DNA of 64,000 nucleotides. It comes from Alkalicoccus luteus. GTDB taxonomy: Bacteria; Bacillota; Bacilli; Bacillales; Salisediminibacteriaceae. The stretch lies in the NCBI GenBank assembly GCA_052061695.1, contig JBPZEY010000012.1; one strand, written 5' to 3'. The notes beneath the pieces are model-generated. The model was not told the DNA's origin, made no database searches, and saw only the letters and a list, made by a program, of their open reading frames with translations. Shown one piece after another: positions 25,598-34,841 of this stretch (position 1 is the stretch's first letter; every line of letters begins with the position of its first letter). Position numbers and translations under genes: made by a program.

Positions 25598-26257
25598 ATG
25601 CTCAGTTTACTGGCGGCTGCGGTGGCTCCGGCACTGGCGCTGTTATTTTATTTTTATTTGAAAGATGAATTTGAGCAGGAGCCTGTTCACATGGTCATCC
25701 GCTGTTTCCTTTTTGGAGCTTTTTTAGTCCTTCCTGTCATGTTTGCCCAGTACATCATCGGTGCAGAAACAGCTTGGACTACTACACTTGCCGGAACTGC
25801 AGCAGTTCCGGCACTCCTTGAGGAACTGTTTAAATGGTTTACGGTAATGGCTGCTGTATATACGCATATTCACTTTAATCAGCGGTATGACGGAATTGTT
25901 TATGCCTGCGCAGTCGGACTAGGTTTTGCTTCCGTAGAAAACGTCTTTTACTTACTGGAGTATGGACTGGATTATGCGTTTATTCGAGCAGTGTTCCCCG
26001 TCTCCGGTCATGCGTTGTTTGCTGTTGTAATGGGCTATTATATTGGCAGAGCAAAGTTTGGCGGACACAGGAACCTCAACCTTTTTCTCGCTTTGCTTAT
26101 TCCGGTTCTGCTACACTTCAGCTATAATTTCCTCGTTATTTCCAGGGATACAGCTGCTTTTGCAGCAGTTCCATTTATGATCGGACTTTGGATTCTTGCA
26201 ATCTGGAAGGTGAAAAAGGCAAACCGGCTTCAGCATTCAGCTTTGCACATTTCTTGA
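25598..26257 (+). CDS. prsW: Membrane protease PrsW
   Basis: The 219-residue polytopic membrane protein has the PrsW-family glutamate motif LLEELFKWF (EExxK), a second conserved segment ASVENVFYLLEYG, and His residues in SGHALF and LLHFSYNF. In B. subtilis PrsW performs site-1 cleavage of the anti-sigma factor RsiW to activate SigW. ATG 25598 has AGGAGG nine bases upstream; an in-frame GTG abutting that site is rejected. In B. subtilis sleB-ypeB follow; here they are absent. Confidence 0.88.
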   Translation: MLSLLAAAVAPALALLFYFYLKDEFEQEPVHMVIRCFLFGAFLVLPVMFAQYIIGAETAWTTTLAGTAAVPALLEELFKWFTVMAAVYTHIHFNQRYDGIVYACAVGLGFASVENVFYLLEYGLDYAFIRAVFPVSGHALFAVVMGYYIGRAKFGGHRNLNLFLALLIPVLLHFSYNFLVISRDTAAFAAVPFMIGLWILAIWKVKKANRLQHSALHIS

Positions 26258-26333
26258 ATAAACAGCGCGTGCATTGTATAGTAGGGAGCAGATATGGTCG
26301 AACCTTAAACCGAGATGGAAGGGACGTGTTTTT

Positions 26334-26501
26334 TTGCCTGATACAAAACAACGCTTTAAAGTCGTGATTCGTTGTCAGGATTGTGGTGAAAAGTATATCC
26401 TCCGAGGACGTCCTAATGAAAATGGAGGATTTGACACCGGGTTTAAACGGTGTGTCTGTGGAAATGAATACCGCTTTGATATAGACGTAGCACCGGAATA
26501 A
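26334..26501 (+). CDS. Small zinc-ribbon protein, unknown function
   Basis: The product is about 55 residues with two cysteine pairs, CQDCGEKY and KRCVCGNEY, typical of a zinc ribbon, in a compact beta-rich sequence. I chose TTG 26334 because GGAAGGGA is nine bases upstream. A TTG at 26274 in the same frame would add 20 plausible residues (NLKPRWKGRVF) but lacks a ribosome site. It occupies part of the place where sleB-ypeB lie in spore formers. Function unknown. Confidence 0.6.
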   Translation: MPDTKQRFKVVIRCQDCGEKYILRGRPNENGGFDTGFKRCVCGNEYRFDIDVAPE

Positions 26502-26577
26502 AGACAGGCTGAAAGCTGGCGTTTGTTAATATCGTTTTGTTTAGCGTTATGCAGCTGAATGAGAATAACCTTGATAG

Positions 26578-26617
26578 AACACTGGTAATGGTGATCCTCG
26601 CCTTTCCAGTGTTTTTT
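26578..26617 (+). terminator. Terminator after the zinc-ribbon gene
   Basis: AACACTGG / CCAGTGTT arms with a 20-base loop, then TTTT. Confidence 0.75.
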
Positions 26618-26702
26618 AATGCTGAACTTGCACGCATATAAGAAAAGCTCTCCATCGAGCTTACGCCTGACAGGAATGGCAGTAGGAGATTGAGGGATAT
26701 TC

Positions 26703-26711
26703 TGGTATAAT
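26703..26711 (+). promoter_or_regulatory. Extended -10 promoter of ypfA
   Basis: TGGTATAAT 33 bases before the ypfA start; no good -35 is visible. Confidence 0.55.
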
Positions 26712-26743
26712 AAATAAAACTATTTAACCAGGGAGATGGGACC

Positions 26744-27400
26744 ATGATCAAAGCGGGAACGCCGGTTGAAATGGAACTGAGATCCGCTTCAGAAGATGTC
26801 AGTAAGCTAAGAAGCAAGGTGCTGGACCTGCAAAAAGGATACATTTTTATCGACTATCCAGTTTCGATCGAGACGGGTCGTCCTAAGTTTTTTCTGGAGG
26901 GAACGGAATTTACCGTGTCGTTTGTCGGGCATGATGAAGCGGTATATATGTTTGATTCGTCGGTGGCAGGACGGGTAAAGCGGACACTTCCGATGCTAAT
27001 CCTGAAACATCCCCCTGCTGATGAGTACCGGAGAATTCAACGGAGGCAGTATGTACGAATCGATTGTTCGTTAGACTGCGCTTTTTGGAGCGATGAAAAA
27101 GAATTCGAGCCGTTTACTACGATGACGCTGGATATTTCTGGAGGAGGAATGTCCTGTGTGCTGCCAGCAAAGCATCCGTTAAAAGAAAACGCACGATCTA
27201 ACATTTGTATTTCGCTGCCATTTAAAAATGGGGAAACTAAATACGTAGAGGCACATGTCAGAACGGTTCGCATTATCCCTTCTGACTTCCAGACAAAAGC
27301 GTCGTTCGAGTTTCATGAACCCCCGGAGACCCTGCGCGAACTGCTCATCCGCTTTATTTTTGAACAGCAGCAGGAAGCGAGGGAGCGTGGATTGGACTGA
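26744..27400 (+). CDS. ypfA: PilZ-domain cyclic-di-GMP receptor YpfA (MotI/DgrA)
   Basis: The 218-residue protein has an N-terminal YcgR-like beta domain (about 1-90) and a C-terminal PilZ domain. The c-di-GMP-binding RxxxR (Arg101-Arg105 in RRQYVRI) and the D/N-x-S-x-x-G motif (LDISGGGMS, about residue 131) are intact. In B. subtilis YpfA binds c-di-GMP and slows the flagellar motor. Start placed by CAGGGAGATGG. Context upstream of cmk is conserved. Confidence 0.88.
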   Translation: MIKAGTPVEMELRSASEDVSKLRSKVLDLQKGYIFIDYPVSIETGRPKFFLEGTEFTVSFVGHDEAVYMFDSSVAGRVKRTLPMLILKHPPADEYRRIQRRQYVRIDCSLDCAFWSDEKEFEPFTTMTLDISGGGMSCVLPAKHPLKENARSNICISLPFKNGETKYVEAHVRTVRIIPSDFQTKASFEFHEPPETLRELLIRFIFEQQQEARERGLD

Positions 27401-27511
27401 GGCAGTCAAGCGGCCAGCTTTCTCAGGTTCACAATAAGAAACATTCTCCTTTATCGGTGCATATGTTAAAATAACGTCGTATAAAATTTTGTGCTGGAAG
27501 AGGTTTGGACG

Positions 27512-28189
27512 ATGACGAGAGCAAATATTGCAATTGATGGACCAGCTGGTGCTGGCAAAAGTACAGTAGCGAAAAAGCTTGCAGCCGAGTTAGGCTTCAC
27601 GTATATCGATACAGGGGCTATGTACAGAGCTCTTACATGGAAAGTGCTCCAAGAACAGGCGGACCCGGAAAATGAGCAGGCTGTGCTGGATATTCTTCAA
27701 AATATGCAGCTGGGACTGGATATGAAAAACAGCAGCGTTTTCGTAACGGTTGATCGTGTGGACGTGACCGACGCGATTCGTGAACAGGATGTAACTTCCC
27801 TCGTATCCTACACGGCAAGGCATGCCCGGATCCGAACGGAAATGGTGGAAAAACAAAAAGAGCTTGCCGCATCTGGAGGAACGGTGATGGATGGCAGAGA
27901 TATTGGGACGGCTGTACTTCCCGATGCCTCCTACAAATTTTTTCTTAATGCTACTGTAGAAGAACGGGCAAAAAGAAGGCATGCTGAGCAGCTGTCAAAA
28001 GGGATGGACTCTGACTTGACAAAGCTCCGATATGAAATCGCTGAAAGGGACAGGATTGACTCAGAGCGTGAGACAGCTCCGCTTAAGAAAGCAGATGACG
28101 CTATCGAAGTGGATACAACTGCGATGACGATCGATCAGGTTGTAGCTTTTCTGCTCGACAGAGTAAAGGGAGTGGAACCGAATGAGTAA
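27512..28189 (+). CDS. cmk: Cytidylate kinase
   Basis: Cmk (225 residues) phosphorylates CMP and dCMP with ATP. The P-loop is IDGPAGAGKSTVAKKLA near the N-terminus; IDTGAMYRALTW binds substrate, MDGRDIGTAVLP and the KRRHAEQL lid arginines are conserved. ATG 27512 follows GAAGAGGTTT. It overlaps plsC by eight bases, starting a cmk-plsC-S1 cluster. Confidence 0.95.
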   Translation: MTRANIAIDGPAGAGKSTVAKKLAAELGFTYIDTGAMYRALTWKVLQEQADPENEQAVLDILQNMQLGLDMKNSSVFVTVDRVDVTDAIREQDVTSLVSYTARHARIRTEMVEKQKELAASGGTVMDGRDIGTAVLPDASYKFFLNATVEERAKRRHAEQLSKGMDSDLTKLRYEIAERDRIDSERETAPLKKADDAIEVDTTAMTIDQVVAFLLDRVKGVEPNE

Positions 28190-28769
28190 ACTGTATGCGA
28201 CAGGCCAATTCGTCTGCCGAACGTTTTTCAGGCTGTTTTACCGCCCGGAAATTGTCGGGAGAGAACATATTCCTAAGAAGAAAGGGGTGTTGATGTGCAG
28301 TAATCATATCAACAACCTTGATCCTCCGCTTGTCGGGGCGTTTTTAAAGCGTCAGACGCGGTTTATGGCGAAGTATGAGCTGTTTCAGCTTCCAATATTA
28401 AAAAAACTGCTTCCGGCCCTTGGTGCATTCCCCATTAAACGCGGGACAAGCGACCGTCAGGCAATGCGTGCAGGTTTAAAGCTCCTGAAGGAAGGGGAAT
28501 TGGTAGGTGTATTTCCGGAAGGTACCCGGAGCAAGACTGGTACGCTCGGGAAAGGTCTCGCAGGTGTAGGATTCTTTGCTCTCCGCTCTGATGCAGCAAT
28601 TGTTCCATGTGCGGTTATCGGGTCGTATAAGCCGTTTTCAAAAATCAAGCTGGTTTATGGAAAGCCGATTGATATGCAGCCGCTTCGGGATCGAAAGGCA
28701 TCACCTGAAGAAGCAACAGCAGAAATTATGGCATCTATTCAAGAACTTTTAGATAAAAATAAAAAATAA
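28182..28769 (+). CDS. plsC: 1-acyl-sn-glycerol-3-phosphate acyltransferase
   Basis: The 195-residue membrane-associated enzyme adds the second acyl chain to make phosphatidic acid. The catalytic NHINNLDPP (H-x4-D type) is near residue 42 and the substrate-binding FPEGTRSKTG near residue 108. The N-terminal hydrophobic stretch suits interfacial binding. ATG 28182 lies within the end of cmk, after GGAGTGG. Confidence 0.92.
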   Translation: MSKLYATGQFVCRTFFRLFYRPEIVGREHIPKKKGVLMCSNHINNLDPPLVGAFLKRQTRFMAKYELFQLPILKKLLPALGAFPIKRGTSDRQAMRAGLKLLKEGELVGVFPEGTRSKTGTLGKGLAGVGFFALRSDAAIVPCAVIGSYKPFSKIKLVYGKPIDMQPLRDRKASPEEATAEIMASIQELLDKNKK

Positions 28770-28860
28770 GCAGGAATCTATACCGGAGACAGAGAAGTGC
28801 TAGTAACGAAGAAGTTTTAGGGCCCGGATTTTCTGACGGGATATAGGGAGGTAATTGTCA

Positions 28861-30015
28861 ATGGTAGAAGAAATGAACAATGAAATGACAGATTTCCGGT
28901 CGTTATCGGTCGGAGATCTTGTCAAAGGTACTGTCGCCAAAGTGGAAGACAAGCAGGCGTATGTAAACGTCGGCTACAAGATGGACGGTGTTCTGCCTAT
29001 CAGCGAATTGTCCAGTCTCCACGTCGAGAAAGTCGGAGACGTGCTCCAAGAGGGTGAAGAGTACGAATTTAAAGTAACGAAGCTTACAGAGGATGAACTT
29101 GTCCTTTCCAAAAAAGCAGTCGTAGCTGAAAAAGCTTGGGAAGAAATGGAACGCCGCCTCGAAAGCGGAGAGATCTTTGAGGCTGAAGTTGCAGATGTCG
29201 TAAAAGGCGGACTTGTCGTGGATGTAGGCGTCCGCGGATTTATTCCCGCATCTCTGGTAGAGCGTCACTATGTAGAAGACTTTTCTGACTACAAGGGACG
29301 TACACTTCGATTGAAAGCGGTTGAAATGGACCGCGAGCGCAATAAGCTGATTCTTTCCCAACGAGCAGTACTGGATGAAGAAGCAAGTGAACGTAAGAAA
29401 GACACACTCGAACAGATTAAGGAAGGCGATGTGATTGCAGGTACTGTTCAGAGGCTGACTGATTTCGGCGCTTTTGTCGATGTCGGCGGAGTGGATGGAC
29501 TGGTTCACATTTCACAAATGGCGCATCAGCATGTTGAAAAGCCGTCTGATGTCGTTTCAGAAGGCGATCAAGTAAACGTTAAAGTGCTGTCTGTCGACCC
29601 GGACAATGAGCGAATCTCTCTTTCCATTAAAGATACGCTGCCGGGACCGTGGGAGTCCATTGCAAATGAGATTAAGCAGGATGATGTCATCGAAGGCACG
29701 GTCAAGCGACTCGTTTCATTTGGTGCCTTTATTGAAGTCGCCCCAGGAGTGGAAGGCCTTGTTCACATTTCTCAAATCGCAAACCGTCACATCGCTACTC
29801 CAGGTGAAGTGCTTACGGAAGGCGATACGGTGCAGGCAAAAGTTCTCGATGTGAACGTTGGCGAAAAACGAATCTCCCTCAGTATTCGCGTACTTGATGA
29901 GGATAAGCAGGAAAAAGAAGAAAGTGCGCGAAAGCAGGAGTATAAGAAAGAAGATGACGGCGGATTCTCACTCGGTGACATGATCGGGGATCAGCTGAAA
30001 AAGTATAAAAACTAA
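28861..30015 (+). CDS. ypfD: S1-domain RNA-binding protein (YpfD, short ribosomal protein S1 homologue)
   Basis: The protein is 384 residues with four S1 repeats (starting near 16, 103, 190 and 275; e.g. GTVQRLTDFGAFVDVGGVDGLVHISQ and its near copy GTVKRLVSFGAFIEVAPGVEGLVHISQ). A charged C-terminal tail follows. It is the low-GC Gram-positive relative of RpsA, with fewer S1 domains than the six of E. coli. It binds mRNA but is not known to be an essential ribosome component in Bacillus. Start ATG 28861 from AGGGAGGT at nine bases. Confidence 0.92.
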   Translation: MVEEMNNEMTDFRSLSVGDLVKGTVAKVEDKQAYVNVGYKMDGVLPISELSSLHVEKVGDVLQEGEEYEFKVTKLTEDELVLSKKAVVAEKAWEEMERRLESGEIFEAEVADVVKGGLVVDVGVRGFIPASLVERHYVEDFSDYKGRTLRLKAVEMDRERNKLILSQRAVLDEEASERKKDTLEQIKEGDVIAGTVQRLTDFGAFVDVGGVDGLVHISQMAHQHVEKPSDVVSEGDQVNVKVLSVDPDNERISLSIKDTLPGPWESIANEIKQDDVIEGTVKRLVSFGAFIEVAPGVEGLVHISQIANRHIATPGEVLTEGDTVQAKVLDVNVGEKRISLSIRVLDEDKQEKEESARKQEYKKEDDGGFSLGDMIGDQLKKYKN

Positions 30016-30027
30016 TAAGAGAACAAG

Positions 30028-30066
30028 GTTCCGGTGTGGGCTTCCAGCTCATGCCGGTTTTTTTGA
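30028..30066 (+). terminator. Terminator of the S1-protein gene
   Basis: CCGGTGTGGGCT / AGCTCATGCCGG imperfect stem with G-U pairs, then TTTTTTT. Confidence 0.75.
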
Positions 30067-30117
30067 ACTGTCCGCTCTGCTCATTTACGAAGAGCGGCTT
30101 TGATAAAGGAGGCCGTT

Positions 30118-31176
30118 ATGACACGTGAACAACGAAAGCTGGATCATATTAAACATGCGCTAACCACAGCAGAAACCTCAGGAAACGGCTTTGATGATAT
30201 ACAGTTCATTCACCAGAGCTTTCCTGAACTGGATGTAGATCAAACGGATTTAACGTCAGCCATCGGTCCGATTTCATCAGCTGCGCCTTTCATGGTCAAC
30301 GCGATGACAGGCGGCGGCGGTGATAAAACAAAAGAAATAAATGGGGCTATCGCTGAATTGGCAGGCACATTAGGAATTCCTGCTGCATGCGGCTCGCAAA
30401 TGGCCGCTGTCAAGGACCCTTCACAGCGTACTACGTTTTCCGTGATGCGGGACCGAAGTCCTCGGGGCACGCTGTTTGCAAACATCGGTGCCGAAGCGGA
30501 CGTTGCTGATGCAGAGGCGGCAGTTGAAATGATTCAAGCAGACGCTTTGCAGGTTCATATTAATCCAATTCAGGAATTGGTGATGCCGGAGGGGGACCGC
30601 CACTTTACTGGCGTGTTAACGAAAATTGCGGCGATCAAGCAAGAGCTGGAGCTGCCTGTAATCGTAAAAGAAGTTGGATTTGGCATGTCTATGGAGGCAG
30701 CGGAACTTGCAGTCGAAGCAGGAGCAGACATCATTGATACCGGCGGCCGCGGCGGCACCAACTTTTCTGCGGTAGAGAACAGCCGGCGACAGCAGGCATT
30801 AACAATGTTTGACAGCTGGGGAATTTCTACTGCCGTTTCACTGATTGAAAGCCTGCATGCTGTTAACGTTCCAGTGATCGCTTCAGGCGGTATTCGTACG
30901 GTGGATGATGTATTGAAATCACTTTCTTGCGGAGCTGCAGCGTGCGGAATGGCCGGCGCCGTTTTAAAAAGCCTTCAGGAAAAAGGTCTTGAAAAAACCG
31001 CTCAGGAAATGAACGATATGATAGAATATATAAGGCTCGGAATGACGGCACTTGGAAAGAGGCATGTACGAAATCTAACCCAGTCCCCGATTCTTATTTC
31101 CGGAAACACCGGACACTGGCTGGAAGAGCGGGGAATCAGCACATCAGCTTTTGCCAGACGCATGGCTGATAACTAG
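30118..31176 (+). CDS. fni: Isopentenyl-diphosphate delta-isomerase, type II
   Basis: The 352-residue FMN- and NADPH-dependent enzyme interconverts isopentenyl and dimethylallyl diphosphate. Signatures: N-terminal RKLDHIKHAL, FMN-site MVNAMTGGG, HINPIQELVMPEGDR, KEVGFGMS, and DTGGRGGTNF near residue 210. It supplies DMAPP for the polyprenyl chains built by HepS/HepT downstream. ATG 30118 follows AAAGGAGG. Gap of about 90 bases before der. Confidence 0.92.
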   Translation: MTREQRKLDHIKHALTTAETSGNGFDDIQFIHQSFPELDVDQTDLTSAIGPISSAAPFMVNAMTGGGGDKTKEINGAIAELAGTLGIPAACGSQMAAVKDPSQRTTFSVMRDRSPRGTLFANIGAEADVADAEAAVEMIQADALQVHINPIQELVMPEGDRHFTGVLTKIAAIKQELELPVIVKEVGFGMSMEAAELAVEAGADIIDTGGRGGTNFSAVENSRRQQALTMFDSWGISTAVSLIESLHAVNVPVIASGGIRTVDDVLKSLSCGAAACGMAGAVLKSLQEKGLEKTAQEMNDMIEYIRLGMTALGKRHVRNLTQSPILISGNTGHWLEERGISTSAFARRMADN

Positions 31177-31217
31177 CATCAGCTCCTAAAACCTTGTCTA
31201 AAATGACGGGCCGTCTA

Positions 31218-31226
31218 TGATATAAT
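31218..31226 (+). promoter_or_regulatory. Extended -10 promoter of der
   Basis: TGATATAAT, 41 bases before the der start codon. Confidence 0.55.
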
Positions 31227-31267
31227 GATTCCAAAGCTAGGAACGGGATCAGAAAGCAGGGATAGAA

Positions 31268-32584
31268 GTGTCAAAACCAGTATTAGCAATCGTTGGAAGA
31301 CCAAACGTTGGAAAATCTACTATTTTTAATAGATTAATAGGAGAACGTCTGGCAATTGTAGAAGATAAACCAGGAGTAACTCGTGATAGAATTTACAGCT
31401 CGGCTGACTGGCTCCATCACCAGTTCTTTATCATTGATACCGGTGGAATTGAAATCACGAACGAGCCACTCATGGAACAAATGCGCGCCCAGGCCGAACT
31501 GGCTATTGATGAAGCAGATGTGATCTGCTTTGTCGTAAATGGAAGAGACGGCATTACAGGTGCAGATGAAGAAGTAGCCCGGCTGCTGCAGCGCTCAAAC
31601 AAGCCGGTCGTTATTGCCGTTAATAAGCTTGACGATCCTACTATGCATGATAAACTCTATGAGTTTTACAGCCTTGGCGTAGGAGATGTTTTTCCTGTAT
31701 CTGGATCTCACGGTTTGGGTCTCGGTGATCTTCTGGATTCTGCAGCGTCCCATTTTCCGGCAGATGAAGGGGATGGCTACGAGGATGATACAATCCGGAT
31801 GAGCTTGATCGGCCGTCCAAACGTTGGAAAATCGTCGCTCGTTAATGCTGTTCTCGGTGAGGAGCGTGTCATAGTCAGCAATATTCCGGGAACAACACGG
31901 GATGCCATCGATACGCCTTTTACAAAGGATGATCGCGACTACGTTATTATCGATACAGCCGGCATGCGTAAAAAAGGCAAAGTGTACGAATCGACGGAAA
32001 AATACAGTGTGCTGCGCGCGCTGCGTGCTATTGAACGTTCAGACGTTGTATTAGTCGTATTGGACGGAGAAGAGGGCATTATTGAACAAGATAAAAAGAT
32101 AGCCGGGTATGCGCATGAGGCAGGAAGAGCCATTGTGATCGTCGTTAATAAATGGGATGCCGTTAAGAAAGATGATAAAACCATGCAGCGTTTTGAAGAT
32201 AAAATCCGGCAGGAGTTTCAATATTTGGACTATGCGCCAATCGTGTTTTTATCAGCGTTGACGAAGCAGAAGATTCAAAACCTTCTTCCGGTTGTAAATG
32301 AAGTTAGTGAAGCCCATAATCTGCGAATCAAAACAAACGTGCTTAATGATGTCATCGTCGATGCGGTTACATCTAATCCGACGCCTACCGACCACGGAGG
32401 CAAACGACTGCGAATTAATTACGCGACCCAGGTTTCTGTTGCACCGCCGACGTTCGTGCTGTTTGTTAACGATCCGGAACTGCTGCATTTCTCCTACAAG
32501 CGGTATTTGGAAAACAACATCCGCAGAGCGTTTGGATTTGCGGGCACACCGATTCGTATCTTAGCGAGAAAGAAAAGTGACTAA
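31268..32584 (+). CDS. der: Ribosome-assembly GTPase Der (EngA)
   Basis: Der (438 residues) has two tandem GTPase domains: GRPNVGKSTIFN, DTGG and NKLD, then GRPNVGKSSLVN, DTAGMRKKGK and NKWD. A C-terminal KH-like domain follows. It acts in maturation of the 50S subunit. GTG start after CAGGGATAGAA. It sits upstream of plsY and gpsA as in other Bacillaceae. Confidence 0.96.
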   Translation: MSKPVLAIVGRPNVGKSTIFNRLIGERLAIVEDKPGVTRDRIYSSADWLHHQFFIIDTGGIEITNEPLMEQMRAQAELAIDEADVICFVVNGRDGITGADEEVARLLQRSNKPVVIAVNKLDDPTMHDKLYEFYSLGVGDVFPVSGSHGLGLGDLLDSAASHFPADEGDGYEDDTIRMSLIGRPNVGKSSLVNAVLGEERVIVSNIPGTTRDAIDTPFTKDDRDYVIIDTAGMRKKGKVYESTEKYSVLRALRAIERSDVVLVVLDGEEGIIEQDKKIAGYAHEAGRAIVIVVNKWDAVKKDDKTMQRFEDKIRQEFQYLDYAPIVFLSALTKQKIQNLLPVVNEVSEAHNLRIKTNVLNDVIVDAVTSNPTPTDHGGKRLRINYATQVSVAPPTFVLFVNDPELLHFSYKRYLENNIRRAFGFAGTPIRILARKKSD

Positions 32585-32681
32585 ACCATTCGTAGATTCG
32601 CTTCAGAAACAAAACGCCTGCAGGTAATCAGTCGCGCGCTGCTCGACTCTGGTCTGCCTGCAGTGGAAAGGAGGAATTTTG

Positions 32682-33296
32682 ATGGCAATTGCAGCTGTCA
32701 TCTTATCTTATTTGATCGGCGCTGTAAGCTTCAGCTATTTAATGGGGCAGCTTTTAAAGAAGCTGGATATCAGAGATCACGGAAGTGGAAACGCAGGAGC
32801 TACGAATACGCTGCGTGTCTTAGGCATTGGTCCCGCCATTGCTGTTCTGCTGCTGGATACAGCTAAAGGGATAGCTGCAGTATGGCTAGGCTTCAGCTGG
32901 AGCGGGGGAGATCCGCTTTTTGCTGCCATGGCTGGTACTGCGGCTGTAATCGGTCATAATTGGCCGGTATACTTCGGTTTTCGAGGCGGTAAAGGTGTAG
33001 CAACGACGATAGGGGTCATGGCGGTGCTCGTCTTCTGGCCCGCGCTGATTGCCGGTACTGCAGCGATCATCTCCATAGCGGTGACAAGATACGTGTCGCT
33101 CGGCTCTCTCTTGTTCATGTTTGGAACGACGCTGCTCACGGCGGCGCTGCTGCCAGTCTTTGACTATCCGCCAGTTTATTTGTACTTCCTTGCAGGTTTA
33201 ACAGCTTTATCGATTTGGAGGCATCGAACGAATATAAAACGTTTGAAAGACGGAACAGAGAGCAGGCTCGGTCAAAAAGCAGAATCCAGTTCGTAA
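32682..33296 (+). CDS. plsY: Acyl-phosphate:glycerol-3-phosphate acyltransferase
   Basis: The 204-residue membrane enzyme makes lysophosphatidic acid from acyl phosphate. The three conserved loops are visible: IRDHGSGNAGATNTLR, GHNWPVYFGFRGGKGVAT, and the C-terminal RHRTNIKRLKDGTE. ATG 32682 is six bases after AAAGGAGG; a TTG just upstream is rejected. It lies 12 bases before gpsA, so precursor and acyltransferase for phospholipid synthesis are co-expressed. Confidence 0.93.
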   Translation: MAIAAVILSYLIGAVSFSYLMGQLLKKLDIRDHGSGNAGATNTLRVLGIGPAIAVLLLDTAKGIAAVWLGFSWSGGDPLFAAMAGTAAVIGHNWPVYFGFRGGKGVATTIGVMAVLVFWPALIAGTAAIISIAVTRYVSLGSLLFMFGTTLLTAALLPVFDYPPVYLYFLAGLTALSIWRHRTNIKRLKDGTESRLGQKAESSS

Positions 33297-33308
33297 GGGG
33301 GCGCTTGT

Positions 33309-34364
33309 ATGAAGAAAACAGCCGTTATAGGAGCAGGCAGCTGGGGGACAGCATTAGCTGGTGTTCTGGCTGATAATGGTCACGACGTGACGATTTGGGC
33401 ACGGAAAACAGAAATTGCTGAAGAAATTAATACACATGCGACGAACAGCAAATATTTGCCAGACATCAGCTTGCCTGAGACCATTAAAGCAGTTACAGAT
33501 ATGAGAAGAGCTGTAGAACACGCAGATGCCGTCATTCTGGTCGTACCGACTAAAGCAATGCGTGCTGTCCTGCAGGATATTCGTCCGCATTTACAGGAAG
33601 AAACATTGCTCGTCCATGCGAGCAAAGGAATTGAGCCTGAAACCCATCTTCGCGTTTCTGAAATTATCGCAGAAGAGCTTGATCGCACTGACGTCGTTTG
33701 TTTAAGCGGACCTTCTCATGCAGAGGAAGTTTGCAGAAGGCAGCCGACTACGGTTACGTGCAGCTCTATACATATGGAACTCGCAGAAGAAGCGCAGGAT
33801 TTATTTATGAATCAGTTCTTCCGCGTGTATACAAACCCTGATCTGATTGGAGTTGAGATTGGCGGATCGCTTAAAAATATCATTGCAATCGGTTCCGGCA
33901 TGACGAGCGGACTTGGTTTTGGTGATAACGCCCGTGCTGCTTTAATGACGAGAGGCCTCGCAGAAATTTCCCGGCTTGGTGTTAAGCTGGGAGGCAACCC
34001 GCTGACGTTCTCCGGACTTTCAGGTCTTGGCGATTTAATTGTTACCTGTACGTCTCATCACAGCCGCAACTGGCGGGCGGGGAACATGATTGGGAAAGGC
34101 AAAACTGCTGATGAGGTTGAGAGTGAGATGGGGATGGTCGTAGAAGGGATGCGAACCGCAAAAGCTGCTTATCAGCTCTCAAATAAGCTGGATATCGATA
34201 TGCCGATCACGTCAGAGCTGTATGCAGTTTTGTTTGAAGAGAAGGATGTAAAAGAAGCGGTGGAAGCACTCATGGGCCGCGTGAAAAAGAAGGAAGTGGA
34301 AGGGATTATGAGCGGAACACTGCCGGAAGGCGGCAAAGACCCGCTCGATCACCTCGAGCCTTGA
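33309..34364 (+). CDS. gpsA: Glycerol-3-phosphate dehydrogenase [NAD(P)+]
   Basis: GpsA (351 residues) reduces dihydroxyacetone phosphate to glycerol-3-phosphate for lipid synthesis. The Rossmann motif IGAGSWGTALAGVLADNG is at the N-terminus. ASKGIEPETH, SGPSHAEEV and the catalytic Lys in IGGSLKNIIAIGSGM are conserved, as is RGLAEISRLGVKLGG. Start follows AAGGGGGCG. A strong terminator closes the unit. Confidence 0.96.
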   Translation: MKKTAVIGAGSWGTALAGVLADNGHDVTIWARKTEIAEEINTHATNSKYLPDISLPETIKAVTDMRRAVEHADAVILVVPTKAMRAVLQDIRPHLQEETLLVHASKGIEPETHLRVSEIIAEELDRTDVVCLSGPSHAEEVCRRQPTTVTCSSIHMELAEEAQDLFMNQFFRVYTNPDLIGVEIGGSLKNIIAIGSGMTSGLGFGDNARAALMTRGLAEISRLGVKLGGNPLTFSGLSGLGDLIVTCTSHHSRNWRAGNMIGKGKTADEVESEMGMVVEGMRTAKAAYQLSNKLDIDMPITSELYAVLFEEKDVKEAVEALMGRVKKKEVEGIMSGTLPEGGKDPLDHLEP

Positions 34365-34393
34365 TGGCCATAAAAAAAGCTTATCGGACTTAT

Positions 34394-34436
34394 AGACAGC
34401 CTGGAGAAAGCATTGCTTTCTCCAGGCTGTCTTTTT
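34394..34436 (+). terminator. Terminator of gpsA
   Basis: A perfect 18-base stem (AGACAGCCTGGAGAAAGC and its complement) around an ATT loop, then TTTTT. The arms also carry A/T runs for the reverse direction. Confidence 0.95.
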
Positions 34437-34571
34437 GCAGAATTTCTTTAGGACGGCGAGCTGATTGCCTCATCTTAAAAAGCGAGCATGAGAAAATGTG
34501 ACAATCTGCTGAACACGTGATTATCCCTGACCGCGAACCAGTTGCCTGCAAAGGCAGAGAGGGCAGTATTG

Positions 34572-34580
34572 TGCTATAAT
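34572..34580 (+). promoter_or_regulatory. Extended -10 promoter of the yphE-like gene
   Basis: TGCTATAAT, 33 bases before the chosen start of the DUF2768 gene. Confidence 0.55.
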
Positions 34581-34612
34581 GATGCAGAATGGAACCAAGA
34601 GGGGGAATGAGA

Positions 34613-34816
34613 ATGTTTGAGGATCCCTTAATGAAAATGTGGGTATCTTTTATTGCAATGGGACTTATGTTTGTTTCTGTAATCATTACTATTTTTACAA
34701 AAGAGAAGCTGAGGGGGGTCCTCCGGTATTCTTTGCTGACAATAAGCTTTATTTGCATTATCGTATCTGGTCTGATCGTTTTCTTAGTAACATTCAGCGG
34801 CCCCGTACCGGAATAA
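34613..34816 (+). CDS. yphE: Small two-helix membrane protein, DUF2768 (YphE-like)
   Basis: The protein is 67 residues with two transmembrane helices (about 9-27 and 38-60) joined by a short basic loop (TKEKLRGVLRYS). Sequence and position after gpsA match B. subtilis YphE, DUF2768, of unknown function. ATG 34613 is seven bases after AGAGGGGG; upstream in-frame ATGs at 34589 and 34607 overlap or precede that site. Confidence 0.75.
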   Translation: MFEDPLMKMWVSFIAMGLMFVSVIITIFTKEKLRGVLRYSLLTISFICIIVSGLIVFLVTFSGPVPE

Positions 34817-34841
34817 TTTCTAGTTAAAGGCGGGAATGGTT

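Noticed and set aside
26520..26640. Small RNA between the zinc-ribbon gene and ypfA
   Set aside because: Only a terminator is present, with no promoter in front of it. It is explained as the 3' end of the preceding transcript.
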